From Mycobacterium intermedium (GTDB lineage Bacteria > Actinomycetota > Actinomycetes > Mycobacteriales > Mycobacteriaceae), in contig NZ_MVHT01000017.1 in assembly GCF_002086275.1 (NCBI RefSeq), forward strand, positions 1 through 64,000: a stretch of 64,000 bases of DNA. Reading direction: 5' to 3'. Position numbers and translations under genes: made by a program. Under the pieces are notes generated by a model. It was not told the origin of the DNA, searched no databases, and was given only the letters and a program-made list of their open reading frames with translations. This document shows, in pieces, positions 17,841 through 25,539 of this stretch. The first letter of the stretch is position 1. Every line of letters begins with the position of its first letter.

Positions 17841-19087
17841 CGGATGTGACCGTCCTGCGGGCCGCCCGCTGGGCCGACGTCGACACCGGACAAGTTCTGT
17901 CCCCGGCGGTCGTCCTGGTCGAGGGACGGCGCATCGCCGCAATCAATCCGGAAGGGCCCCTGCCGGATTCGGCGGCGGTTGTTGATCTCGGCGATGCCAC
18001 ATTGTTGCCGGGCCTGATGGACATGGAACTCAACCTGCTCATCGGTGGCCCAGGCGGTCCCGAAGGCCTACCGGCGCCGATGCATGGCGTTCAGGACGAT
18101 CCGGCGTATCGCACCCTGCGTGGCGCGGTCAATGCCCGCACCACGCTGGAAGCCGGGTTCACCACCGTGCGCAACCTCGGACTGATGGTGAAAACGGGCG
18201 GTTACCTGCTCGACGTCGCGCTGCAGCGCGCCATCGACCAAGGCTGGCACGTCGGTCCTCGCATCTATCCCGCGGGCCACGCCGTCACCCCGTATGGGGG
18301 GCACCTGGATCCGACGGTCTTCCAGCGGTTGGCGCCGGGGATCATGCCGTTGTCGGTCGCCGAAGGCATCGCCAACGGGGTGCCGGACGTAATCGCCTGT
18401 GTTCGTTACCAAATCCGCCACGGCGCCAAACTGATCAAGGTGTCGGCGTCGGGCGGGGTGATGTCGCACAGCACGTCACCGGGTGCTCAGCAGTACTCCG
18501 ACGCCGAATTCGCCGCGATCGCCGACGAGGCACATCGGGCCGGGGTGCGAGTCGCCGCCCACGCCGTCGGCGACGCCGCCATCCAGGCGTGCATCAGGGC
18601 CGGAATCGACTGCATCGAACACGGTTTCCTGGCCAGCGACGAGACGATCCAGATGATGGTCGACCACGGCACCTTTTTGGTCTCCACCACCTACCTGACT
18701 GAGGCGATGGCGATAGATCGCATCGCGCCCGAGCTCCGCAAGAAGGCCGAGGATGTCTTCCCGAAGGCAAAGGCGATGCTGCCCAAGGCTATTGCCGCCG
18801 GTGTGCGTATCGCGTGTGGTTCCGACGCGCCGGCGATTCCGCATGGCCAGAACGCCAAGGAACTCGAGGCCTTGGTAGCCCGCGGCATGACGCCCATGCA
18901 AGCGATCCGTGCCGCCACGGTGGTGGCCGCCGAGCTCGTCGAAGCCGACCACGAGTTGGGCCGCCTCGCGCCCGGGTACCTCGCCGATGTCATTGCCGTT
19001 CCCGGTGATCCGTCCCAGGACATCACCGCAACCCAGAACGTCACGTTCGTCATGAAGGACGGACAGATCTACAAGGTGCCGGCATGA
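17837..19087 (+). CDS. Amidohydrolase-superfamily protein lacking the first metal motif
   Basis: A 416-residue protein of the imidazolonepropionase/prolidase-like branch. The later metal sites are present: lysine in AKLIKVSASGG (about residue 200), AAHAVGD (about 241), EHGF (about 262) and GSDAP (about 329). The strand-1 HxH that normally follows LPGL-D is replaced by ELN in LLPGLMDMELNLL (about residue 61). This predicts a mononuclear or altered metal centre, or a changed activity. It overlaps both neighbours by four bases (small protein before, MarR after), so it belongs to the Rieske-1 operon and probably hydrolyses an amide or lactone intermediate. Confidence 0.85.
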   Translation: MTDVTVLRAARWADVDTGQVLSPAVVLVEGRRIAAINPEGPLPDSAAVVDLGDATLLPGLMDMELNLLIGGPGGPEGLPAPMHGVQDDPAYRTLRGAVNARTTLEAGFTTVRNLGLMVKTGGYLLDVALQRAIDQGWHVGPRIYPAGHAVTPYGGHLDPTVFQRLAPGIMPLSVAEGIANGVPDVIACVRYQIRHGAKLIKVSASGGVMSHSTSPGAQQYSDAEFAAIADEAHRAGVRVAAHAVGDAAIQACIRAGIDCIEHGFLASDETIQMMVDHGTFLVSTTYLTEAMAIDRIAPELRKKAEDVFPKAKAMLPKAIAAGVRIACGSDAPAIPHGQNAKELEALVARGMTPMQAIRAATVVAAELVEADHELGRLAPGYLADVIAVPGDPSQDITATQNVTFVMKDGQIYKVPA

Positions 19088-19557
19088 GCGACCAAGAACT
19101 AGATCCGGCAATGGAACTCACCGAGAACCTTCTGTGGTTGCTCAAGCAGGCGTTCTATTTCTCACTGACCACCGTTAACGACGCTGTCAGCGGGCACGGT
19201 GTAAGCACCGCCCAAATCGGTGTGCTGCGGCAGCTTTTGAATTATCCCGGGCTGTCCGGCGCCGAACTCGCGCGTCGATTGTTGATCTCGCCGCAAGGCG
19301 TACAACTGGCCATTACGGCGCTGGAGCGGCGCGGTCTGGTCGAACGCAGGCAAGACCCGCAGCACAAGCGCATTCTGCGGACCTACCTGACCGACGAAGG
19401 CCGAAGCGTGGTCACCACGGTGATCAGTGACGCCGTGGCCGCACACGAGAAGGTGTTCGGCGTGCTGAGTGCCGAGGAACAGCAGACCCTGCGTGACTTG
19501 TTGGGGAGAGTGGTCGAAAAGGGTACTGGGCATGAGCTCTTCAAGGACCACGTGTAG
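19084..19557 (+). CDS. MarR-family transcriptional regulator
   Basis: A 157-residue winged helix-turn-helix protein. The recognition region is LSGAELARRLLISPQGVQLAITALERRGLVERR, followed by the wing (QDPQHKRILRTYLTDEG) and a C-terminal dimerisation helix. It overlaps the amidohydrolase stop by four bases and is the last gene of the Rieske-1 operon. It is the best candidate to bind the shared 15-bp element at 16107 and 21955 and to respond to the cluster's substrate. Confidence 0.9.
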   Translation: MSDQELDPAMELTENLLWLLKQAFYFSLTTVNDAVSGHGVSTAQIGVLRQLLNYPGLSGAELARRLLISPQGVQLAITALERRGLVERRQDPQHKRILRTYLTDEGRSVVTTVISDAVAAHEKVFGVLSAEEQQTLRDLLGRVVEKGTGHELFKDHV

Positions 19558-19887
19558 GCGAGTGACGCGAGGGTGGCGGAGTTCGAAAAGTTCACGCGTC
19601 GCCGTGGAACCGTTCATCGGGTTCGCGCGGAGGATTGCGACGGCCGGACGACGTGCCAGAGCCGGCCTTTGAGGGGACCCGTTTGTAGCTCGTCGCGCAG
19701 TCGTCACAGCATGAGCAATGAACTCGGGCCCCTTTTGTCGAACCGCACATAGGCCGGTGCTCCATGCATCAGGGCCAGAGCGTCGAGAACTTCGGCCACG
19801 CCTCGGGCTGCAAAAGCAACCGCAGGAATTCTTGAGAAGAAATGCCCGGTCCGGAAGGCTGCTTGACGATACGTCGTTCGAATTGCG
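19558..19887. other. Intergenic gap without a supported gene
   Basis: This 330-base stretch lies between the convergent MarR and PE genes. Short open frames exist on both strands, but none has a ribosome-binding site or recognisable protein character. No repeat end, transposase remnant or clear terminator was seen. Confidence 0.5.
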
Positions 19888-20661
19888 TCATAAAAACAGA
19901 GGCGGTCCCGGCCACGGCGTGTAGCTAACACTAGGAAGAACGCCGCCGAGCGACGACGCGGGTCCTGGCCAGGTGAACGTTAAACCGTTGAGGCTGAGGC
20001 CATACCCGGTCGGGTAAATGTTATACCCATAATTGACCGCAAGATACGAGGTAAAGTACAAAAGAGGGTTCCCAAAGTAACTTAATGAATCTACGTGGTA
20101 AGAGGGAATAAAGAAAGAAACAGGTATCGACGTAGTAGCCGTCGCCTGAAAACCTGCTGCAAACAACGTTGCGGATCCTAATGGTGTGTTGAGCCTCAGG
20201 CCTATTTCAGTGCCGAAAACATTGTTCTGGCTATATGCCTCAAGTGGGCCAAGGTGATAACTGACGGTTTCCAAGGGAGTCGCGGCGGCACCAGTCGACG
20301 CTTGACCTGTTCCGATTAGAGGATGGCTCTGTAGACCTTGCGCTGCCGCATTCGCAGCATTGGTTAGTACCTGCTTGCTGTTCGCCACTTCAGTAACGGC
20401 GTACTGCGTAACTCCCCCATGCAAGAGCTTGACGAATTGATCATGGAAGAGCGTGGCTTTGGCGCTAACCGCTTGAAACTCCTGCGCCTGCGTGCCGAAA
20501 AGTGCATTGATTGCCTGGGACACCTCGTCGACGCCGGGCGCTGCGATCGCTGTCGTTTGGTCCGCTGCCGCCGCAGTGGCAGCGCGCAGTCCGGCGCCCA
20601 GGTTTCGCAAATCCTCAACCGCTGCCAAAACGGTGGCCGGGACGAGATTCAGCATCGACAC
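19888..20661 (-). CDS. PE-family protein with an unrecognised C-terminal domain
   Basis: A 257-residue protein whose first 95 residues are a PE domain. VSMLNLVP aligns position for position with the usual MSFV start, DEVSQAINALFGTQAQEFQAVSAKATLFHDQFV is typical of the domain core, and YAVTE (residues 87-91) is the YxxxE secretion motif for ESX type VII export. The GTG start at 20661 is set by that alignment. The remaining 160 residues are rich in Y, F, P, S and T, are not PGRS or a PE-PPE hydrolase domain, and are unfamiliar. The DNA around 20040-20240 is visibly AT-richer than its neighbours. No PPE partner is adjacent. Confidence 0.88.
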   Translation of the reverse strand: MSMLNLVPATVLAAVEDLRNLGAGLRAATAAAADQTTAIAAPGVDEVSQAINALFGTQAQEFQAVSAKATLFHDQFVKLLHGGVTQYAVTEVANSKQVLTNAANAAAQGLQSHPLIGTGQASTGAAATPLETVSYHLGPLEAYSQNNVFGTEIGLRLNTPLGSATLFAAGFQATATTSIPVSFFIPSYHVDSLSYFGNPLLYFTSYLAVNYGYNIYPTGYGLSLNGLTFTWPGPASSLGGVLPSVSYTPWPGPPLFL

Positions 20662-20704
20662 TTGCTTGGTCCTTCGGCAAGGCATCTGTGGCATAGACCG
20701 AACG

Positions 20705-20878
20705 TCAGACCAGCAGCCTAACAGCCAGTGAGATCGTTGTGTCAACGTTTGCTGAAACTACCTCGGCGCGGGCACGGACGAGTGAAGCCATGTCGTCGAG
20801 GGTGCCGATAGCTCGCCGGCACTGGTCATGCGAGTCATCGGTGTCTACGGCCAACTCCTCAAAATCCCACGACGCCAT
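20705..20878 (-). CDS. Small ORF (57 aa) upstream of the PE gene
   Basis: The frame begins MASWDFEELAVDTDDSHDQC and ends TISLAVRLLV, a plausible acidic, helical small protein. It is on the PE strand with 43 bases between its stop and the PE start. An in-frame GTG lies one codon upstream of the ATG at 20878. I recognise no family; it is not a WXG100 protein. It could be a genuine partner of the PE protein, a leader peptide, or a remnant of a larger gene. Confidence 0.4.
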   Translation of the reverse strand: MASWDFEELAVDTDDSHDQCRRAIGTLDDMASLVRARAEVVSANVDTTISLAVRLLV

Positions 20879-21003
20879 CACTGTGGGGATCGACCAGCAG
20901 CGGCGCAGCCCGAGCCCGAGCCGACTTGGGTTATGTTTGCGTGCTGTAGGAACCCGGCTACTCGGTTACGCGATTGCGCGCACGCAACGAGCGAGAGGAA
21001 TCG

Positions 21004-21894
21004 ATGACCCAGGGTCTGGTGGTGTTGCTGGCGTTGCTCGCCGCGGTGTGCATGGCGATCGGCATCGTGGTCCGACAGCGCGCCACCATCGACGTTCCGC
21101 ACGAGTACGGTGTCAGCGCTCATATGCTGACGACCCTGCTGCGCAAGCGACTCTGGTGGTTGGGCAGCGGGGTGGCGGTGGCGGGTTACGGCTTTCAAGC
21201 TCTCGCCTTGACCAAGGGTTCCATCTTGCTGGTGCAACCGCTGATGGTGTCGTCCTTGCTGTTCGCGTTGCCGTTGAGTGCCCGGTTGGCGGGCCGACGG
21301 GTAACGCGGGCCGAATGGTTATGGGCGCTGCTGCTCACGACGGCATTGGCGGCTTTCGTGGCGTTGGCGCGGCCGAAGCACGGTGATTACGTCGGCAACT
21401 GGGTGGCGTGGGGGGTAGTGGCGGCCGTGCTGACCCCGCTGATCTTCGGATGCGTGCTCGTAGGAGCCCGATCAGCCGGCCCGCGGCGTGCAGTGCTGCT
21501 CTCGGTGGCGGTCGGAGTGTTGTTCGGGGTGGTGGCGACGCTGACCAAAATGGTCATGCACGTGGTGGATACCAACGGGCCGGTCGCGCTCGCACTCCTT
21601 CCGGGGTTCTACGTGCTCGTCGCGGTGGGTCTGCTGGCCACGTTGCTACAGCAGTCCGCCTTTCACGCCGGTGCGCTGAAGGTATCGGTCCCGACCATGC
21701 TCGTGCTGGAACCCGTGATCGCTGTGCTGCTGAGTTCGCTGGTTTTCGGGGAACATTTGACGCTATCCGGCGTCCGGATGCTGGTGCTGCCGATCGTGGT
21801 CCTCGCGATGGCCGCCGCGACAATTGCGCTCGCCCGCGACGAGGGTGCCTACGAAGACCAACTCGAGGCTGAGTTGGCGCAGCGGTCCGAATAA
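21004..21894 (+). CDS. DMT-family (EamA-like) membrane transporter
   Basis: A 296-residue integral membrane protein with nine to ten hydrophobic segments. It starts at about residue 4 with GLVVLLALLAAVCMAIGIVV and ends in LEPVIAVLLSSLVFGEHLTLSG, a typical DMT second-repeat signature, plus a short charged tail. The ATG at 21004 follows GAGAGGAA. Such proteins usually export metabolites. It sits just before the ferredoxin promoter, with 79 bases between, so it may be a separate unit at the edge of the catabolic cluster. Confidence 0.85.
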   Translation: MTQGLVVLLALLAAVCMAIGIVVRQRATIDVPHEYGVSAHMLTTLLRKRLWWLGSGVAVAGYGFQALALTKGSILLVQPLMVSSLLFALPLSARLAGRRVTRAEWLWALLLTTALAAFVALARPKHGDYVGNWVAWGVVAAVLTPLIFGCVLVGARSAGPRRAVLLSVAVGVLFGVVATLTKMVMHVVDTNGPVALALLPGFYVLVAVGLLATLLQQSAFHAGALKVSVPTMLVLEPVIAVLLSSLVFGEHLTLSGVRMLVLPIVVLAMAAATIALARDEGAYEDQLEAELAQRSE

Positions 21895-21941
21895 CGCTCT
21901 AACTGCGTGCCTGGGTGCGCCCGTGCGTGAGTTGATGCGGC

Positions 21942-21969
21942 TTGATACCAATCACAAGTACTTGATACT
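21942..21969 (+). promoter_or_regulatory. Promoter and operator of the ferredoxin/Rieske-2 operon
   Basis: TTGATA at 21942-21947 and GATACT at 21964-21969 are spaced by 16 bases, a good -35/-10 pair. A start about 7 bases downstream would fall at the ATG at 21974 or 21980, giving a leaderless mRNA. The -10 is embedded in CAAGTACTTGATACT (21955-21969), whose reverse complement matches the site at 16107 with one mismatch, and in the 10-bp palindrome CAAGTACTTG. A repressor there would block RNA polymerase directly. Confidence 0.55.
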
Positions 21970-21973
21970 GTGG

Positions 21974-22291
21974 ATGACGATGCATGATCCCGCGCCGGCA
22001 GTTGCCGACAGTGCCGTCACAGAAGCGGTAACCATCGAGTTGAACCGACGCTCGATCACGGTCGCTCACAACGACGGCGAAACCGTGCTGCAGACGGCCC
22101 GCATGGCCGGCCTGCAACCGCCTTCGTCATGCGAAATCGGTTCCTGCGGAACATGTATGGCCCGCTTGACCGATGGCTCCGTCCAGATGCTGAACAACGA
22201 CGCGCTCGAGGACGACGAGGTGGCTCAGGGCTGGATCCTGACCTGCCAGTCGTTGCCGACCAGTCGCACGGTCCGGGTGATCTATGAGTAG
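21974..22291 (+). CDS. [2Fe-2S] ferredoxin (plant/adrenodoxin-like fold)
   Basis: A 105-residue plant-type ferredoxin. The cluster cysteines are in SCEIGSCGTC (C-x5-C-x2-C), with the fourth in ILTCQS about 35 residues later. It should deliver electrons to the Rieske oxygenases of the cluster; no dedicated reductase is encoded nearby. The start may be ATG 21974 or 21980, both close to the predicted transcription start, implying leaderless translation. The stop overlaps the SDR start by 8 bases. Confidence 0.9.
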   Translation: MTMHDPAPAVADSAVTEAVTIELNRRSITVAHNDGETVLQTARMAGLQPPSSCEIGSCGTCMARLTDGSVQMLNNDALEDDEVAQGWILTCQSLPTSRTVRVIYE

Positions 22292-23042
22292 GCAGAGTGT
22301 GAGCCGGGTGGCCGTCGTGACCGGGGGCGCCTCGGGCATGGGTGAGGACACCTGCCACGAGCTCGGCCGGCGCGGGCACAAGGTCGCGGTGCTCGACGTC
22401 AATGAGCAAGCCGCACAACGTGTTGCCGAAGACCTGCGGGCAGACGGCGTCCAAGCCGTCGGCATCGGCGCCGACGTCACCGACCGCCCCGGCGTCGAGC
22501 AGGCCTTCGACAAGGTGCGCAGCGAATTCGGCCCGGTGTCGATCCTGGTGACCAGCGCGGGGATATTCGGATACTCCCCGTTTGCCGACATCACCACCGA
22601 ATCCTGGGCCAGGATCATCGACGTCAACCTGACGGGGACGTTCCATTGTTGCCAGGTGGCATTGCCGGACATGGTGGCCGCGAAATGGGGTCGCATCGTG
22701 ATGATCTCGTCGTCCAGCGCGCAGCGCGGATCACCGTTCGCCGCCCACTACGCGGCGTCCAAAGGAGCCGTCATCACCCTGACCAAGTCGCTGGCCCGCG
22801 AATACGCATCGCGTGGAATCACCGTCAACAACATCCCGCCCTCGGGCATCGAGACGCCGATGCAGCACGCGGCGCAAGCGGCGGGATACCTGAAATCCAA
22901 TGAGGAGATCGCCGCCAACATTCCGATGGGCCACCTGGGCACCGGCGCCGACATTGCCGCCGCGGTCGGGTTTCTGTGCTCGGAGGAGGCCGGCTTCATC
23001 ACCGGTCAGGTGCTCGGCGTTAACGGCGGCGCGGTGATGTGA
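22284..23042 (+). CDS. Short-chain dehydrogenase/reductase
   Basis: A 252-residue classical SDR. The cofactor motif is TGGASGMG near the N-terminus, the active-site serine is in ISSSSAQRGS, and YAASK supplies the catalytic tyrosine and lysine. The acidic residue after strand 2 (VLDVNE) favours NAD. The end, TGQVLGVNGGAVM, is typical of the family. It overlaps the ferredoxin gene by 8 bases and lies 15 bases before Rieske gene 2. It probably oxidises a hydroxyl or dihydrodiol product of the oxygenases. Confidence 0.92.
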   Translation: MSRQSVSRVAVVTGGASGMGEDTCHELGRRGHKVAVLDVNEQAAQRVAEDLRADGVQAVGIGADVTDRPGVEQAFDKVRSEFGPVSILVTSAGIFGYSPFADITTESWARIIDVNLTGTFHCCQVALPDMVAAKWGRIVMISSSSAQRGSPFAAHYAASKGAVITLTKSLAREYASRGITVNNIPPSGIETPMQHAAQAAGYLKSNEEIAANIPMGHLGTGADIAAAVGFLCSEEAGFITGQVLGVNGGAVM

Positions 23043-23057
23043 GGCAGGAGGTGCAGC

Positions 23058-24326
23058 GTGGCCAGAGAGGGTAGACCCGCCGAGGGATCTTGGACCGAGC
23101 ATTACCCCGAACTGGGAACCGGTCCCGTCTCATTCAAGGACTCCACCTCACCGGAGTTCTTCGGACTGGAACGCGAAGCCGTGTTCAAACGAGCCTGGCT
23201 CAATGTGGCCCGGGTGGAGGAACTTCCGCGCGTCGGAAGTTATGTGACCAAGGAAATCGAGGTCGCCCGCGTCTCGGTCCTACTCGTCAAGGGCCGCGAC
23301 GAGAACATCCGCGCGTTCTACAACGTCTGCCGCCACCGCGGAAACAAACTGGTGTGGAACGACTTTCCCGATCGCGAGACACGCGGAACGTGCCGCCGGT
23401 TCACTTGCAAGTACCACGGGTGGCGCTACAGCCTGGACGGTGCGCTCACCTTCCTGCAACAGCAGTCGGAGTTCTTCGACCTCGACCCCGCCGACTACGG
23501 CCTGAGTCCGGTGCACTGCGATGTGTGGAATGGCTTTGTTTTCATCAACTTTGACCCCAAGCCGCGGCAGACCCTACGCGAGTTCCTCGGTCCGATGATC
23601 ACGGGCCTGGACGACTACCCATTCGACAAGCTGACCGAGCGCTACGGCTGGGTCGCTCATAACAACAGCAACTGGAAGATTTTCGCCGACGCGTTCCAGG
23701 AGTACTACCATGTCCCCTCGCTGCACCCACAGCAGGTGCCGCCGGAGGTGCGTGTCCCGAACGCCGGATTCACCTGCGGCCACTTCCAACTCGACGGTCC
23801 GCACCGGCTGGTGTCGACTGCCGGGCGACGACGCTGGTTGCTACCGCCCGAATACATGTATCCCATCGAACGGGCCACCCGCAGCGGCCTGGTCGGGCCG
23901 TGGCGCACCCCCGACATCGGCGAGCTACCGGCCGGGCTCAATCCGGGCGGCATAGAACCATGGGGTATCAGCAACTTTCAGATCTTCCCCAACACCGAAA
24001 TCCTCATCTACGGCGGTTGGTACCTGCTCTACCGGTACTGGCCAACCTCGTACAACACCCATCGGTTCGAGGCCTACACCTACTTCCACCCCGCTCGCAC
24101 GGTGCGCGAGCGAATCGAACACGAAGTGGCGTCGGTGGTGCTCAAGGAGTTCGCACTACAGGACGCCGGCATGCTCGGCGGCACGCAAGCCGCGCTGGAG
24201 TACGGCATCGTCGAGGACTTCCCCCTCAACGACCAGGAGATCCTGGTGCGGCACCTGCACAAGGTCGTCGTCGACTGGGTCGAGGCCTACCAGCGCGAAA
24301 CCGCCGCGGCCCCGGCAGGAGTCTGA
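23058..24326 (+). CDS. Rieske non-heme iron oxygenase, alpha subunit (copy 2)
   Basis: A 422-residue alpha subunit of the same length as the 16226 copy and clearly its paralogue. The Rieske ligands are CRHRGNKLVWND and CKYHGWRY; the mononuclear iron site is DAFQEYYHVPSLH. The two copies diverge most in the substrate-facing C-terminal half (for example RRRWLLPPEYMYPIERATRSG), suggesting different substrates. The GTG start follows AGGCAGGAGG. It is the third gene of a seven-gene plus-strand operon. Confidence 0.92.
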   Translation: MAREGRPAEGSWTEHYPELGTGPVSFKDSTSPEFFGLEREAVFKRAWLNVARVEELPRVGSYVTKEIEVARVSVLLVKGRDENIRAFYNVCRHRGNKLVWNDFPDRETRGTCRRFTCKYHGWRYSLDGALTFLQQQSEFFDLDPADYGLSPVHCDVWNGFVFINFDPKPRQTLREFLGPMITGLDDYPFDKLTERYGWVAHNNSNWKIFADAFQEYYHVPSLHPQQVPPEVRVPNAGFTCGHFQLDGPHRLVSTAGRRRWLLPPEYMYPIERATRSGLVGPWRTPDIGELPAGLNPGGIEPWGISNFQIFPNTEILIYGGWYLLYRYWPTSYNTHRFEAYTYFHPARTVRERIEHEVASVVLKEFALQDAGMLGGTQAALEYGIVEDFPLNDQEILVRHLHKVVVDWVEAYQRETAAAPAGV

Positions 24327-24328
24327 GC

Positions 24329-24664
24329 ATGTCAGAAACCTTGTTGCCCAGTGCTTTTACCGAGCTGGAGCCTTACGCCCGAATCTGGTGCCTGGCCACC
24401 GAGACCGAGCGGTGGAACAAGCGAGTGAACAGCAGCATGGCCGACATGCGTGAGTTCTACGACGCGTTCTTCCCGCGACTCGAGGAAGCCATCGAGTACT
24501 GCGACAAGTTCCCCCTCGACGACCTGCCCGACGACGCGCTCAACCTGCTGCACCTGATCTATTCGCTGATCATGGTCGCCATGGCGGTGGAGATCATGCA
24601 CCAGCCGCTCCCCACCGACGCCGCGGACGCGGTCATGATCCGCACCGACGAGCCGGTGCCCTGA
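24329..24664 (+). CDS. Small helical protein paired with Rieske oxygenase 2
   Basis: A 111-residue relative of the protein at 17502. The shared core is YCDKFPLDDLPDDALNLLHLIYSLIMV, preceded by a matching helix (MADMREFYDAFFPRLEEAIE). It starts two bases after the oxygenase stop. The C-terminus is unlike that of its relative. No enzyme motif or cysteine cluster is visible, so a structural or chaperone-like role for the oxygenase is the simplest reading (inference). Confidence 0.8.
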   Translation: MSETLLPSAFTELEPYARIWCLATETERWNKRVNSSMADMREFYDAFFPRLEEAIEYCDKFPLDDLPDDALNLLHLIYSLIMVAMAVEIMHQPLPTDAADAVMIRTDEPVP

Positions 24665-24687
24665 TATTCGCTCAGAAAGGACAGACG

Positions 24688-25533
24688 ATGAGTCTGCTGA
24701 CCATCACCAAGCTCAGCGAGTCCGTCGGCGCTGAGGTCACCGGCCTGGACGCCACCCACCTGGCCGACAACGACGCGATCGGCGACGCAATCCTGGAAGC
24801 GTTGGAGGACAACGGAGTCCTGGTCTTTCGCGGGCTCAATCTCTCGCCCGAAGACCAGGTCGTGTTCTGCCGTCGGCTCGGCGAAATCGATCACAGCTCC
24901 GATGGCCACCACCCCGTCGCCGGCATCTATCCGATCACGCTGGACAAGTCGAAGAACGCCTCGGCGGACTACCTGAAGGCGACGTTCGACTGGCACATCG
25001 ATGGGTGTACGCCCATTGGGGACGACTACCCGCAAAAGGCCACCGTCCTTTCAGCGATTCACGTCGCCGAAAGGGGCGGCGAAACCGAATTCGCCAACTC
25101 CTACGCCGCCTACGACGCACTGACCGACGAAGAGAAGGAACGATTCGCCACGCTGCGCGTCGTCCACTCCCTGGAAGCATCTCAACGGCGAGTCACGCCG
25201 AATCCCAGCCCGGAACTGTTGGCACGGTGGCGCTCTCGTCGTACCCACGAACACCCCTTGGTATGGACACATCGCAGCGGCCGCAAGTCCCTGGTGCTGG
25301 GCGCGTCCGCCGACTACATCGTCGGCATGGACCTCGACGAAGGTCGTGCCCTACTCGACGAGCTGCTGCAACGAGCCACGGTGCGGGACAAGGTGTACAG
25401 CCATTCCTGGTCGGTCGGCGACACGGTGATCTGGGACAACCGCGGGGTGCTGCATCGGGCGGCACCGTACGACCCCGACTCGCCGCGCGAAATGTTGCGC
25501 ACCACCGTGCTCGGCGACGAACCGATCCAATAG
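24688..25533 (+). CDS. TauD/TfdA-family Fe(II)/2-oxoglutarate dioxygenase
   Basis: A 281-residue dioxygenase. The iron triad is H-x-D in DWHID and the distal histidine in GVLHRAAPY; the arginine in REMLRTTV should bind 2-oxoglutarate. The N-terminus (GAEVTGLD, LVFRGLNLSPEDQVVF) is typical of the family. Members hydroxylate sulfonates, aryloxyalkanoates and alkyl compounds. AGAAAGGACAG precedes the start. It is inside the Rieske-2 operon, so it probably removes a side group or activates the same substrate class. Confidence 0.92.
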   Translation: MSLLTITKLSESVGAEVTGLDATHLADNDAIGDAILEALEDNGVLVFRGLNLSPEDQVVFCRRLGEIDHSSDGHHPVAGIYPITLDKSKNASADYLKATFDWHIDGCTPIGDDYPQKATVLSAIHVAERGGETEFANSYAAYDALTDEEKERFATLRVVHSLEASQRRVTPNPSPELLARWRSRRTHEHPLVWTHRSGRKSLVLGASADYIVGMDLDEGRALLDELLQRATVRDKVYSHSWSVGDTVIWDNRGVLHRAAPYDPDSPREMLRTTVLGDEPIQ

Positions 25534-25539
25534 TCCGAC

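Noticed and set aside
19704..19931. Small ORFs in the MarR-PE gap as genes or an insertion-sequence remnant
   Set aside because: No ribosome-binding site, terminal repeats or transposase-like residues; the frames overlap each other on opposite strands.
20739..21386. Plus-strand frame across the PE-DMT gap
   Set aside because: It runs out of frame through the DMT transporter, and its translation has no recognisable features.
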